NCBI GenBank assembly: GCA_944470555.2
Contig: OX104129.1
Coordinates: 84,900,820 to 84,964,819 of the forward strand
Reading direction: 5' to 3'
Length of the DNA stretch: 64,000 nucleotides
Source: Heterobilharzia americana
Lineage: Eukaryota; Platyhelminthes; Trematoda; Strigeidida; Schistosomatidae
The translations under genes were made by a program, and so were the position numbers. Below are positions 23,128 through 35,347 of this stretch, piece after piece. Each line of letters begins with the position of its first letter. The first letter of the stretch is position 1. The notes beneath the pieces were generated by a model, which saw only the letters and a list, made by a program, of their open reading frames with translations, searched no databases and was not told the origin of the DNA.

Positions 23128-24165
23128 GTAATATTATTATTAGTCCCTTGGGTTCCTAGTGGAACATGGGGCTTCAGTAGCACGTCTCCAGTGAACTCTG
23201 TTCTCTGAGATCTTTTGAACCACGACAGCCCACAACCTCTCATTTCCTCTTCGCATGACCTCCTCCATGTCACCCTCACCACGGATGAACCACTCGTCGC
23301 TTCCCATGGGCATTCTACTCGAGGACCTGGCTGGCCTGACGCGTGATGTCCTCAGTCGGCCTTCTCAGTGCATGCCCAATCCAATCCATCTCCACTTCCT
23401 CCTACTGCATATTTGTTCAGCCATAGCTTCTTGGTTGATTCGTTCACAGAGCTCGTTCTTGCTTATTCTAACTATTCTGGCAATCCATCTGATCTTCAGT
23501 AGCGAGCCAGCGTAGGTGGCAGTTGTTGATGAATGTCTGTAGTTTATTGAAAAAAATGGCTTTCGTGACGCGCCAAGTCTCTCAACCATCACACAGAAGC
23601 ACTGACTTGACTGGTGTTGGTGTTGAAAATCCGCATCTTGTTCCACAAGCTAAGGCAGCGCAGAAGATCTCCACACTGGTTTCAGGCTAATCAACACCTG
23701 TCTTGCTTTTCCGATCCTGGCTGACTTTGACATCTTCGTCTGTGCCTGTGCCTGTGCCACCTGTAGTTGAAACAGTGCTTCCTAGATAGGTGAAAGAGAT
23801 AACTTCCTTTACGTTTCTCCCGTTGATGGTGACTAGAGTTTGTTGTTGTTGTTGGAGTTGTTGGTGAGGTATCTTCATCACCTCTACCTCTGTCTTCTCT
23901 ATATTCACTTGAAGTCCGGTCTTCGCTGCCTCACCTGTTCTGTCAACTTGTTAGTTTTTGCCTGTAGATCTTCAAGTTTATATGACATCAGGCACAAGTC
24001 ATCGTTGGCGAAATCCAAGTCTTCTATTTTGTTTTCCGTAATCCAGTGTTTCACCCTCTCCTCGCTGCCCACTGTTTGCCGCATGATCCAGTCGACCACA
24101 ATCAGGAATATCATGGGAGATAGTAGGCAACCTTGTTTCACTCCTGTCTTCACTTCAAAATCATG
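23128..24165 (-). mobile_element. RTE retrotransposon fragment, same subfamily as 0.8-2.5 kb
   Basis: Minus-strand, 5'-truncated copy. The catalytic box DLDFANDDLCLMS (near 23990-24030) has the extra codon. It also shows NGRNVKEVISFTYLGS near 23775-23822, the subfamily-specific DEDVKVSQDRKSKTGVD near 23690-23740 and RKWRWIGLGMH near 23367-23400. The 3' terminus lies at the left with AAT triplets. The 5' breakpoint runs into a TCA-rich stretch (24166-24185). Frames are broken. Confidence 0.85.
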
Positions 24166-26820
24166 ATCATCATCATCATCAACTTTGGTATACTTCTCTC
24201 CTATTATCATCATCATTATCACCAATTTTCCCTCCATTAACAATACTTGAACCATATTCCATTTTTAATATCAATTCATTCCTTAATCATTTACCTATTT
24301 AACACGTTTCAGCTTAATTATCACAGTTTTACAATTCTTTGACAGCATGTAGCTCTTATCTCACCTTTTGTTATCCATTCGTCCCTCCTTATTCACAGTG
24401 ACTCATTTTCCATCTCTTCCACTTGAATAAATATCACCACCTACATTGATTGTATATTTTGCATATTGACTGAGCAACTCCCTTTTTAGTGGAATTATCT
24501 GTCACTTTACTCAGTATAAATACGACTGTACAGCGTGATAATGATGAAGTCGTTCAAAAGAGCTATTTCTTCTTCACTGATACATGCTTTTTTCAAAATA
24601 CTTGACAAGATTGAATCCAATCAATCGAAAAAAGTGTGATCAAAGTATTTGCACTGAATTTGTAGCACTGGTCACCTAAATCTTTACTCATTACCCTTTA
24701 GATAACATACTTCGATAAAGATTTCCTGGAAATAAGAATACGTAGTAAATATACTATATGATGACCTCATGAATAGTATTCATGGACAAATTCAGCTGAA
24801 ACAGACAAATGTTTAGGTTATATAAGTCTGAATGGATCAGTTGGCCTTAAATAGGATGATCATTACGAGAATTTATTGCAAATCACACGTTTTACTTCGA
24901 TATTTCTCACAGATGAATTTTTCTACATACCCAACTGTAATGTTAACAAACTCATCATCCTACTTATGATATACCTGCACATCCAGGTCAGCTAATCGGA
25001 AGTAGGTGACCTGAATTGTTCGACTGTATAAGCTGATGTTCCCACCAGGGTACCCCAACGATGTGCACATCTCCAAGAAAACAAAGCTCATATCCACTCC
25101 GTACACCACTCTACTCTGCCTGGCAAAATTTACAGATTAGCTTGAGTAGTTGTAAACAACACTCATTTTTCAGTAGTCAATAACACTTTTGTATCAGATA
25201 TCATACCTCTTGATCTTTGTTAAGTATTGGTTTCTAAAGAAAACTCTGTTAATATAACAGCTGAGAACTTAAAAAAACTATTCACTTGTACAATACATAA
25301 ATAACTTGCTGACTGATATACTTTTTGGCCATTGTAAAAGGTAGGGAAAATTGTGTTAATATACCTCAACAATCAATTTTTGTTCACTTTTATAATAAAA
25401 TTCATTTCATTCAGCTAACATCCAAACTAACTTCATTTGAAACATTTTTTTATTACTTCTGTAAACTTCGATAAAACAATAAGAAGACGTAAATTGTCTT
25501 TCCAAAAGGGTCATTAGAGAAGCTTTGCGCATCTGTTTGTTCCCTTCTTTGGTCGACAGTAAAGATTGGTTAGACATCCCACAAATATGGCATACATTAA
25601 TCACTTGCATAGACAGTTGCAAATAATATATGAAGATAAGATAGAACACAATTTGATCTCACTGTATTCAACATGAATTATTTCGAATTTACTCACGTTT
25701 GAATAGTTTCAAGTATTATTTCGCTCAATCATCTTAATCACGACAAAAAGGGACTAGTTTTATTTTAACAATTTTTCTAATCTGCTTATGTAATACTTAT
25801 TGATCTGTTATTTTCATCAATTTTACTTTCCTTTCTGAGTTAGATACATTCTATGAACCTTTCTACATATTACACAGTTCATTTTGTTTTTATTCATGCT
25901 TCAACTGCTATCAAAAGTACCTTCATCATTATCATTATCATTAATTTGTTGTTCGAATGTTAATCTATGCAAACTATTAACTTATTATTTTTCACCCTTG
26001 ATGACTCACAACCCCATCCTGCTTTTCATAGTTGAACTAAATTCCTTCACCCTATTTTTTGTCCCACCTTCCTTGGACAACTGAAAAAAGCCTCTCTGAT
26101 CGACTTGCTATTTCGCTCACCTGCATTACATTGATCTTTTCTGCATATCATGATGTGACTGAATGATCGTGAAGGTCACCTTTTGTACGAAAACTTGAAT
26201 ATAAACCTGAGAATTTAATGTTAGATTCATACTCTTCAAGAGGATCTTCCTAGCAAGATCAAAACGTTGAGGAATAATAGAAAGTATTTGTTTATTTTGT
26301 TATTTGTTATAATATACTATGCAGAGATTACACAAGTAAAAATACACCTTATACGATAAATTGAGAGATTTATTCATAGATAAGTGAGAACTACCTTCAA
26401 ACTACTCAATTCGTCTACAACTGATATGAATACGTGCCTAAAGATGGGATCTCCAAATTTCCAGTGATGAGGTGTGCTTCATAGGTCGACGGAATTGAAA
26501 TTAAGGCACATATCCATGGACAACTCTATGAAGATCACGAAGAATTGTGAATTGGCACAAGCACAAAACAAAGCAATAATAAGACGCACATTGTCTGAAC
26601 TGTGTAATGTATTTGTGTTATGTATTTGCGCAACACATTTCGAACTATCTGATCACACACGTACTTGTCATAGGTATTTATATAAAAACTCATGAAGATA
26701 AGGGGTGAGAAAATAAAAAGGGGGTCAGGTAGGAAGGCTGAATTAAAGGCCGAATAACAATGAAAATCAATAGAGCGAAAAAATAATAGTATATCGAAGT
26801 TGCTTTCTCAATAGTTGAAT
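24166..26820. other. Unassigned sequence
   Basis: About 2.6 kb with no recognised gene or element. Short frames at 25407-25649, 25884-26084 and 26474-26695 show no domain and no support. Confidence 0.5.
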
Positions 26821-27620
26821 TTACCAAGGAAGATTTAATGTGACAACAAATTGTTTATGAATACATAAAGGTGGTTTCAACTTCCTATTAGCTAAGCCTT
26901 CAACAAATTTCAGGACCCCTCCCCAACTTGTTTTGTAAATAGGTGTAGAGGAAGTAGCCACATCAATCTTGTGACTTGTCTCAACGATATGTTTAGCGAT
27001 CGAAGAACTTGGACGTTTGCTACCAACATTTATAGGTTCAGGTGATTTAATTTGCTTCTGAAACCACTTTGGAATATGTTCCGAGGCTCTTACTTGCATG
27101 GATCTATTAGTCCTCCCTATGTATGTGTCACCACATGTACACTTGAATTGGTAGACACAATAGCATGTGACATTGTCGTTCACATGCTGTGGGGGTTTGG
27201 GGGAATATAAGGGCTTCGTGGTTTCGATTACTCGAACCCTGGCTGCATAGTAAGTCCTCCTGACAGCAGCGTTAAGTCTCTGCTTAAGGATTGCACTCTG
27301 AGAGTCACGTTTGTACGGAAGACTGATGAAGACATCCTTCTTTGGGACTGACTGCAGTTCTAGTTTTGACGCTCTGCTAATTTTGTTCTGCCTGATAAAT
27401 GTTGTTGGATAGTTATTTTCCAACAAAATATCGGTCAGTGTTCCTCTTTCATCTTCTAAAGTATCCTCTGTGCATATTCGTTGAATTCTGCTGAATAAGC
27501 ACCTTACTACTAACGTTCGCTTGTACAGAACTGTGCAAAAGCTATGGTAATTCAGATATTGCCCTGTCTATGTAGGTTTTCTGTAGATAGATCGTTTTAT
27601 GGATTGTTTTGTATCAAACG
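26821..27620 (-). mobile_element. Penelope-like element fragment, RT end plus GIY-YIG nuclease
   Basis: On the minus strand an open frame of 201 codons (27426-26821) covers the linker and the GIY-YIG endonuclease (VYQFKCTCGDTYIGRTNR near 27095-27148). The nuclease has intact YIG, Arg and downstream RASEH residues, and the frame ends PLCIHKQFVVTLNLPW. Upstream, to about 27620, the frame reads through one stop as the end of the RT domain (RSIYRKPT, then TGQYLNYHSF). It is a close relative of 32159-34259. The 5' three quarters of the element are missing. The nuclease part is the best preserved of its kind here. Confidence 0.88.
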
Positions 27621-28720
27621 AAAAGTATTCATAGTTATCAGTCTTCACATAGGTTGTAAAGTACAGATCAATGAAATAACATAGTGAGATATTGGGTGAT
27701 TTTTAAACTCAATTTTTTCACTTGGAACTGATAACTAGTTGAAATTCGACTACTAAATGATATCTGCAAGTAGTAAAAACCTTTTTTCAAATTTCTCTGA
27801 TGTTTTTAAAATGTTAATTTCGTTATATGTGTACATGTGTTGATAAGAAGTGTGGGTATAATGAGACCAGGGTCAAACTACGTTTTACTTCCTTCATCAT
27901 TCTTATTTAGACAATTTTGATTCCACTTAATGTGTAAAGATTTTGAGATTCTTTATAAAGCCTTTCTGAATCTTTTCAATATTGTCAGAACCAACTTTTT
28001 TATCTAAAATTATGTTGTGTAGAAGTATGGCTGATGTATTTTCAGGTTATTTCCCGGTTACAATGAATTTCTAGGATGTTATTTGGAAACTCTTCATTGT
28101 TCATTTTTTCTAATGTTGAATTCATGAGAAGTCGGTCATATGTATACGACATCATAATCTGAGTATTTTATTTTATAAACACAATTAGATTGTGAACATA
28201 GAAAAATCTCATCCTTCAAATGAATTATGATGGTCTGCAATATGTTTGATGTTCTGTAGAATACTCTGATACTGTATTTGTTGATCACTATCATAAACTT
28301 ATCTTTTGTGTATGATCTGAATAAGATAACTGTCGTTCAGGTCCATGGTTTAGCAGCAGTTTAACTATCCAAATTAATATTGTTTACCTGTTAAGTAAGT
28401 AGTCACTAAGAAGAATTTTAGAGCCTTCACAATGTCGATGGTATTCAGTGGGCATTGCTCTGTCAAGATTGTGTCTCAGTCTGATAACTTAGAAATAATA
28501 TTTAGAGTATCAATGATTGGAATACTAGTAAATAAAAAATTGATGTCACAGCTTACCATGATTATGTCTTCCTCAATTTTAAGTAAAGAAACTATAAAAT
28601 CCCTGCTAAGAAACGTTTTTCTGATCTTTCCTTCATCAACTGAAAGTATCCTTTCTTCGTATTTCGGTCGTATGTATTAAGAATCTGTAGTTTGTCAAAA
28701 CAAAGGTGTTACAAATATAC
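27621..28720. other. Unassigned sequence
   Basis: AT-rich. The frame at 28432-28680 (plus) has no recognised domain; I do not support it as a gene. Confidence 0.5.
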
Positions 28721-29093
28721 GTTTAGTAAATGTTAGTTGGTTGAAGGCAATCGGTAGGAAGCTCTGCCTGACCTACGTTTCGTCCTTTTCTGCACTCGTC
28801 AGTAAGGCTTATCTGCAACCTCGACGGAAATGATGTCCTGCCTGAGATTCGAACCCACCTCACCCAGTGTTGCAGTCAGCGACTTTACCACTGAACTATT
28901 CGGGCCACGATTGCCGTCCTGTATGACTGGCTTACATGTATTGATTGGTGATGGGAATGCAACCAATTTCATGTTGTCTAGTCCTGAGTGAAGATCGAAT
29001 CCTATCGATCATATTTGCAATGTGGCAACCAAGCTAGGAAGCGCAGCATAGTGGTGTACATTAGTAGATGTTAGTTGGTTGGAAGCAATCGAA
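28721..29093 (-). mobile_element. Hammerhead-bearing tRNA-derived repeat, 338-bp unit, minus copy
   Basis: Minus-orientation element with box A (TAGTTCAGTGG, 28898-28888) and box B (GGTTCGAATCT, 28855-28845). A degenerate hammerhead follows (CTGACGA at 28802-28796, GAAA at 28781-28778). About 35 bp at its two ends are repeated (28721-28755 and 29059-29093), giving a unit of 338 bp, about the length reported for Sm-alpha. It forms one arm of an inverted pair with 29088-29345. Confidence 0.75.
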
Positions 29094-29345
29094 TCCCAGG
29101 TAGGACATCAGTTCCTTTGAGGTTGCAGATACGCCTTACTGATGAGTGACAAAAAACACGAAACTTGGGTCCAGGGCTACCTGCCGATCGCCTCCAACTA
29201 ACTAAGATCTACTAATGTGCACCACGATGCTGAGCTTCCTAGCTTGGTTGCGACATTGCAAATATGATCGATAGAATTCGGTCTGCAATCAGGACCAGAC
29301 AACATGAAATTGGTTGTGCACCCGTTACCAATCAGTATGCATTTA
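29088..29345 (+). mobile_element. Hammerhead-bearing repeat, plus copy without promoter head
   Basis: Inverted partner of 28721-29093. It starts just after the position of box B, carries the hammerhead at 29132-29178, and continues through the block matching 28925-29080. The tRNA-like promoter part is absent. Confidence 0.75.
29132..29178 (+). ncRNA. Hammerhead ribozyme, predicted, intact core
   Basis: Core CTGATGA at 29139-29145. Stem II is GTG (29146-29148) with CAC (29157-29159) and an A-rich loop. GAAA is at 29160-29163. Stem III is ACT/GGT with one T.G wobble, and the GTC cleavage site ends at 29171. In stem I the bases flanking the core mismatch (A.C), then five pairs form (29133-29137 with 29073-equivalent positions 29173-29177). 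The core is complete; the stem I mismatch leaves activity uncertain. Confidence 0.6.
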
Positions 29346-30361
29346 GTAAGTTATAACTTAACCAGTCATCACTCCAGGTTATATTCAAGTTTCCAGTTCA
29401 GCACATTCGTGTATTTCCACCACACTGTCATCGCCAAAAAACTACGCATATAACCTACAACGTAATATTTGATATAATTCACCAAAGGTTTTTGCGGCAT
29501 GAATAACACTATAAACGGACGTAATAAATGGCTTGAACGTTTCATCATTACACTACAAGAGTTTTTCAGCATATAGTTCTAAGTGACGCTTTCTCAAGTT
29601 GAACATATATTTATAAACGATATTTGCAGACCTTGAGGAGGGAGTAACCTTATCTTCTTTTTTCATCAAAGGTTTACCCTAGCAACCGTTTTTATCGTTT
29701 GACCAATGCTTCTGACTTAATGTCTGGTTATGGATTTGCTTGGTTAGTTCAAGGGTCGACTGGTTTCTTTTTAGTACTTTGTATATTGTGTAAGTATTCC
29801 AATATCTATTGGTAACCACTTAGGAAGGTTACCACAATTTCAGGAATTCGTTTACAGCTTCCAAGATTACTTTTTATAGCATTTCCGAATTATGTCAGTC
29901 GAAGGCGTAGTTGTGCTCACCTACTGGCATCGATAATGATGATATATCATGTCGTTTGACTGAAAGTCGGCGAGCATAAACTCTCAGAAGTATTTTATGA
30001 GTCATTTGGCCAGTATATTGTTATTGACAGCCCTCGCGATGAGCTTTACAGATTTGATTCGTTTTCTCTTCGTTGAGTAAAGAATCTACCAAACTTAGCA
30101 ATAATAACAATAATAATCGCTTCATTCCAAACAACATGTATGATAGAGTAGGTCACTATCAACAAGGAATATTTCAACTAATTCACTTTCTTTACGGTAT
30201 TTCCAAAAGACACAGTTGCTGTGTCTGCATAATGTTAATAATAACAGTATTGAAGGCATAAGGGTGAAACGGGCATCTGTGTTACCATAAGCATTTGTTC
30301 TAAATTCAGAAATCAACACAAAATCGAGAGTAATCTCGATGGTGGCAGTTCAGCCAGCCAG
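29346..30361. other. Unassigned sequence
   Basis: No recognised gene or element. Confidence 0.5.
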
Positions 30362-31195
30362 TATTATTATTTATCCCTTGGGTTCTTAGTGGAACATAGG
30401 GATTCAGTAGCACGCCCCCATTCCATTCTCTTCTCTGCAGTATTCTCAACGTAGCTCCACTACTGCCCACAAGATTTCATTTCCTCCTCACATCATCTTC
30501 TCCATGTCACCCTCGAATGAGACAGCCAGCTCGTCGTTTCCCCTTTTGATTCCACTCGACGGCCTGGCTTGACCTGGTGCGTGATGTGCCTAATCAGCCT
30601 TCCCAGTATATGCCCAATCCAGTCCATCTCCATTTCCTTCTACATACACGTTGGGTGATTGGTTCTTGGTTGGTTGGCTGGTTGGTTCGTTGCCAGCCAG
30701 CCACAGTGAGTTTCCTGTTGCTTATTCCAATTATTCTGGTCATCTGATCTCTAGTATCAAGCCAGCGTAGGCAGATGTTGATGAATATATGTAGTTTGTT
30801 GGAAGTGCTTTTCGTAACGCGCCAAGTCTCTCAACCATCACATAGAAGCACTGACTTGACTGACATTGATGTTGAAAATCCAGATCTTGTTCACGCCTTA
30901 TACTGAGTGCGAAAGATCTCCACACTGGTTTCAAGTTGATGATAACCTGTCTTGCTTTTCCAATCCTGGTTCTGACATCGCGTGTGCCATCACCACTGCC
31001 TGTAGTCGAAACGATGCTACTCCGCCTACGTAGGTGAAAGAGACCACTTCATTCAGGTTTCTACCGTTCATGGTCATTGATGCTTGTTGTTGATGCTGTT
31101 GTTGGTTGGGTATCTTCATCACCTCCATCTTCTCTACATTCACTTGAAGTCTCGTCTCCCTTCGCTGCCTCACCTCTTCTGTCAACTTGTTAGTT
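30362..31195 (-). mobile_element. RTE retrotransposon fragment
   Basis: Minus-strand 5'-truncated copy ending inside the segment that codes LTEEVRQR near 31180. It shows VNVEKMEVMKIPNQQQHQQQ near 31085-31145 and NGRNLNEVVSFTYVGG near 31025-31075. A degraded VMVERLGALRKAL block and the shared 3' terminus lie at the left. Its 5' junction with the sequence CAGCCAGTATAGAAATTAAC is shared with the locus at 43.9-44.4 kb. Confidence 0.85.
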
Positions 31196-31455
31196 TATTC
31201 AGCCAGTATAGAAATTAACAATTCTATGTGAGTATCCTAGACATAGTAATGTGATGTATTTTTGAACATTTACAAATCCGTTTGCAACCGATGTTCTTAG
31301 CTTGAGAAACGAGAGTTCGGAAAGGTTTTGAAAGCTTTTGAGAGTAAATGATGCATTCTGAAGACAATTAAAAGATTAAAGCAAACTAAAATGGAAGAAT
31401 ATAATGTAATATAACAGGTAGAAATTATTTAGATATCTTAAGATTAAAGCCGGCT
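30941..31455 (+). repeat. Duplicated segment spanning an RTE junction, copy A
   Basis: About 515 bp match 43880-44395 in direct orientation at roughly 90 percent identity or better by eye. The match covers 250 bp of RTE and 260 bp of non-RTE flank, with the same junction at 31195. Confidence 0.8.
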
Positions 31456-32158
31456 GCCTTAACTTGTGAAATTGCATGATAGATGGATGCAGGTTTTAAG
31501 CTCACCAATTCTATAATATATCGAAGTGTATTAGTGTATTATCCGTTTCATTTAATCCCTCAAAGTTATATATGAGTAGTCAGAGTTGTCTTGATGCTCA
31601 AACAATCTAATTGTCGTTTTTAAGTGAAACCTTGATTAATGTATGGACATCTTCAATGTGTTGCATACAGTCTGCCCATCCAGTTCAGAGTTTTCAAATA
31701 CTAATATTTCATGCTTCGTTAACGTTCACTATGAATGATTACGAAGAGAAAATAGAAGAAATCAACAATAATGAACGTTTCTAGGACAAAACGATGTTCA
31801 TTATTCCAATTTGTTTTCATTTTCGTCTTTATTTTTTTCTCTAAGTAACATATTGTTAAAAAGTATTGATCACTTTCGTTATTTCATCCTTTAGTTAAAC
31901 TAGAACAAAATAAAACCAGGCAGTAAACAATAGAAAAGATGCTTGAATACTTTACCAACAAGCTATTCATTTGTTATGTTTACCTTTTTCATTTCGTTTA
32001 TCTAGGATGATCTACATTGTCAAAAATTAAATAAACGTGATTGAAATTTTCCACTATCATATACAGAAATAAGAAGTTTCAGTGAGAAGTTAAATGGATT
32101 AGTCGAACTTCATATTCATTCTTCATGTGTACTATCTGATATTTCATTAATTTGTCAT
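31456..32158. other. Unassigned sequence, possible 5' part of the Penelope element
   Basis: No motif recognised. It lies directly upstream of the Penelope-like reading frame, and could hold its 5' region, but I see no N-terminal domain block here. Confidence 0.35.
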
Positions 32159-34259
32159 ATGAAGTTCGTCAATTTTTGTAGTTCTGTCATCATTAAATCG
32201 AAGGAGAAGACAAAACAGAAGCTGTCAAAATCTTGTACTAATAAGTTTCATGTTATCTTATTCCCAATTAATCCAGATAAATATATGACTAATGTATCGT
32301 CTATTCAACTTTCGACGTGTGAGAAGGAAGCGCTTTCCCTTGGATTCAGTTTTTCGGTTCCCCACACGAAAGTTTCGGATTTGGCTATTGATGCCCAATT
32401 TGAAAGTCTTTATGATCAGTTATTTCCCCTTGTTCCAACCTCCTCAGATAATCAGAGTTGGTTTAAGGCTAAGCTGGTGGATATTGCCCATCAGTTCCAT
32501 AGTTCAGGCCCAAGACAGCGAAGTATCCTAACTTCACAACATTTCAAAGCCCTAAAAGGACTTCGAAATAGATCTGATATTATCATTCTCAAACCCGATA
32601 AAGGGTCCGGTGTGGTTGTGATGGACAAATGTGATTACAAAAACAAGATGATGTCCATCCTTAGCGATGAAAGTAAATTTATGGCTGATGTTCCATCAGA
32701 CGACCTTAGAAAATTAGAATGCAAAGTAACATCTAGTCTAATAAACTCCTGAATATCAATGTTATCAACAAGGAAGAATTTGCTTCCCTCAAACCAATGG
32801 GGTCTGAGCTACCTAATCTGTATGGATTGCCTAAAATTCATAAAACAGATAATCCTTTACGTCCTATACTCTCCATGTTCCGTTCACCTACACATAAAGT
32901 GGCGAAATGGTTAGCAAAAACTCTAATTCCTATTCGAAATGATTTATGTAAGTTTTCTTTAAAAGATACTTTTGAACTTGTTAATTATGTCAGTGATATT
33001 AATATCAAAGATAAGAGATTGTATTCATTTGATGTCAACTCCTTATTTACTAATGTACCCCTAATTAAAACCATTGACATTCTTTGTGATCATATATCTT
33101 CCAGTAATCCTTCTTTCCCTATCCCCTCAACGTGTTTGAGAGAGCTGTTATTATTGTGTACCGATAAAGTTCATTTCACATTTGAAGGTGAACATTTTCG
33201 ACAAATAGATGGTGTGGCTATGGGAAGTCCCTTAGGACCATTGCTAGCTGATATTTACATGTCACACATTGAGGGCTTGACCGGCGATCTCATCAATAAA
33301 GTTACTCTCTATAAAAGATATGTCGATGATATAATCGTCATATGTGATAAGCATGAAGATGCAACATGTTTGTTAGAAAGACTTAACAACGTACAAAACA
33401 ACATAAGCCTGACAAGTGAAGAAGAAAAAGAAAACCGTCTGCCATTCTTGGATATACTCCTAAGTCGTAGAAATGATGGTTCAATAAAACGGTCGATCTA
33501 CAGGAAACCTACTTGGACAGGTCAGTATTTAAGTTTCCATAGCTTTTGTCCAACCCAATACAAGCGAGGTTTGGTAACTTGTCTATTTAAAAGGATCGAG
33601 CGTATTTGTACGGAGGACTCAATGGATGATGATATCAAAATACTAACGGAAACATTAGTGGAAAATGGATATCCATTGAAGTTCATAAACCGCTGCAAAA
33701 ATCAGCGAGGATTCAAACCTGATCTGTACTCTGTTTCGAAGAAATGCGTTTACATCGCGTTACCATACAGAGGAGAATCTAATAGCATAATATTAAACGA
33801 AGGTTAAGGTCTGCTGTTAGCAAAACGTACTATGCAGCTAAGCTTATCATAGTTGAGAAGACCAAACACCTGCTGCTACCTAGACCTCAACGCTGTATAA
33901 ACGATTGTGTCACATCCCATTGCGTTTATAAATTTACATGTGTGTGTGGACAAACATACATAGGGAGGACGAATCGTGATATGCACTTGAGGGTAGGGGA
34001 ACATGTTCCAAAGTGGCTACGAAAGCAGCTGGATTCACAAACATTGATAAGCGCAGATGGCAGACAACCATCATCATCCATTGCGAAACATATCATTGAT
34101 AAGAGTCACAGAATTGATATCAAGACAGCCTTTACAATTTTGTACAGAAACTGTCAGGGGCGTATACTTAAGTTTGTTGAGGCGCTAGCCATAAATAAAT
34201 TTAACCCCCCATTGTGTGTGCAAAAACAGTTTGTCCTTACATTAAGCCTACCTTGGTAA
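32159..34259 (+). mobile_element. Penelope-like retroelement, RT plus GIY-YIG, two frameshifts
   Basis: The best preserved Penelope-like element here, encoding a reverse transcriptase fused to a GIY-YIG endonuclease. The frame runs 32159-32752, changes near 32745, runs to 33807, changes again near 33800, and ends at 34259. Blocks in order: ILKPDKGSGVVVMD (32584-32626), LYGLPKIHK (32818-32844), FDVNSLFTNVP (33029-33061), GVAMGSPLGP (33212-33241), the catalytic YKRYVDDIIVI (33311-33343) with both aspartates, LPFLDILLS (near 33438), YRKPTWTGQYLS (near 33500), then CVYKFTCVCGQTYIGRTNR (near 33922-33978) with downstream GEH and SSIAKHIIDKSHRID. All catalytic residues I can check are present. Only the two frameshifts, each repaired by one base, keep it from reading through. 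The N-terminal domain typical of the family is not visible. A hammerhead repeat begins 72 bp after the stop. Confidence 0.92.
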
Positions 34260-34330
34260 TGCTTATTTTATCGTATTACCAAGATTGTCTTCAAGTCTTA
34301 TCTTTTATTCCTCTCATTATCTTTCTTATT

Positions 34331-34825
34331 ATTTCAAGTTGTTATTCACCGTAGACTGACATCAGTTGGAGGAACAAAGGAAACCTGGGAGCACTGGACA
34401 GCTGTTTCGTCCGACTAGTCTGGGACTCCTCAGCAGTGCGCACCCACGACCCCACCAGCAGGGCTCGAACCCGCGACCTTCAGGTTCCGCGACCAGCGCG
34501 TTACCATTGAGTCACTGGGTCAGAATCCAATGCTCCATATTTCCAACTTCTGTTAGCTCACGATATAGCGCAAACCGCCACCCAATGTCATCGTTGAGTA
34601 TTTGTCCTCACGACCATCAGGCTTGACTCCACCGGTCACGACTTCTCATTGGAACTTCGGGAATACTTCTCGAAGCTAGTCACCAACGAGCACTAGTTCA
34701 ATTAAATTTTGAGGGGGTTGTGGAGATTTGGAAATATTTCAAGTTGTTATTCATCGAAGACTGACATTAGTTGGAGGAACAAAGGAAACCTAGGAGCACT
34801 GGACAGCTGTTTCGTCCTAGTATTA
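34331..34825 (-). mobile_element. Hammerhead-bearing repeat, about 1.2 tandem units
   Basis: Minus-orientation repeat in which 34331-34415 is repeated at 34736-34822, a shift of about 405 bp, so the copy is a partial tandem dimer. It has box A and box B near 34513-34523 and 34469-34479 and one complete hammerhead. The right end falls inside the loop of hammerhead stem II of the second unit, next to a TATTATTATT run. It is close to 97 percent identical to 7947-8366. It probably inserted into the 3' region of the Penelope element. Family: Sm-alpha-like or retrozyme-like; no protein. Confidence 0.85.
34391..34439 (-). ncRNA. Hammerhead ribozyme, complete by inspection
   Basis: Type I arrangement on the minus strand. 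Stem I is GCACTG (34439-34434) with CAGTGC (34396-34391). Core CTGAGGA is at 34433-34427. Stem II is GTCC/GGAC closed by a loop of ten bases. GAAA is at 34408-34405. Stem III is very short (ACA/TGT, two-base loop), and the cleavage triplet GTC ends at 34397. Every core position fits the CUGANGA...GAAA...UH rule and all three stems are fully paired. A GGG/CCC extension beyond an internal loop in stem I could support the loop contacts known for natural schistosome hammerheads. Short stem III is typical of this group. Confidence 0.85.
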
Positions 34826-35347
34826 TTATTGTTTATAAATAGTTGAATAATTTCGGTGTTGTTTGTTTTTTTAAGATTTTTTATAATGTACACCCTTCAA
34901 TATGTTTATAAGATGTAATAAAAATTACTAACCACGAGAAAGTTCTGTTGACATTTTTATGGAATCGTTCATCGAAGCGTAATACATAGATTCTGCTGTT
35001 TTCACAAGCTACTTACAAACATAAGGTTTAACATGAAATGAATATAAATTAAATGGAATAAGACTTTCATCTGAAAGTGACAATATACCTAAAGATCTTA
35101 TGAAACGAAATGCCAGCGAATACCACTAGAATTCATGACAGTTGTAACACAATTTTTAAATTATCCTGAATTCTAATATTCAATATTCTTTACATTTTGC
35201 TCGTTCACTATATTTCACAACCTTCATTCACTGACATTTGTAAACAGTCATCTTCAAACTTATTAGAGCCTCAAATGATGATTACGGAATATATCAGATC
35301 TTTACGCTAGACTTAACAAGGATATGAAGAATAGTTTAGATAAGGAG
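34826..35347. other. Unassigned sequence
   Basis: AT-rich, no recognised feature. Confidence 0.5.

Noticed and set aside
24166..24260. 116-codon minus frame (23905-24255) extending beyond the RTE fragment as a host-RTE fusion
   Set aside because: The added N-terminus is a low-complexity Met/Asp/Ile-rich reading of a TCA/ATC-rich stretch at the truncation point.
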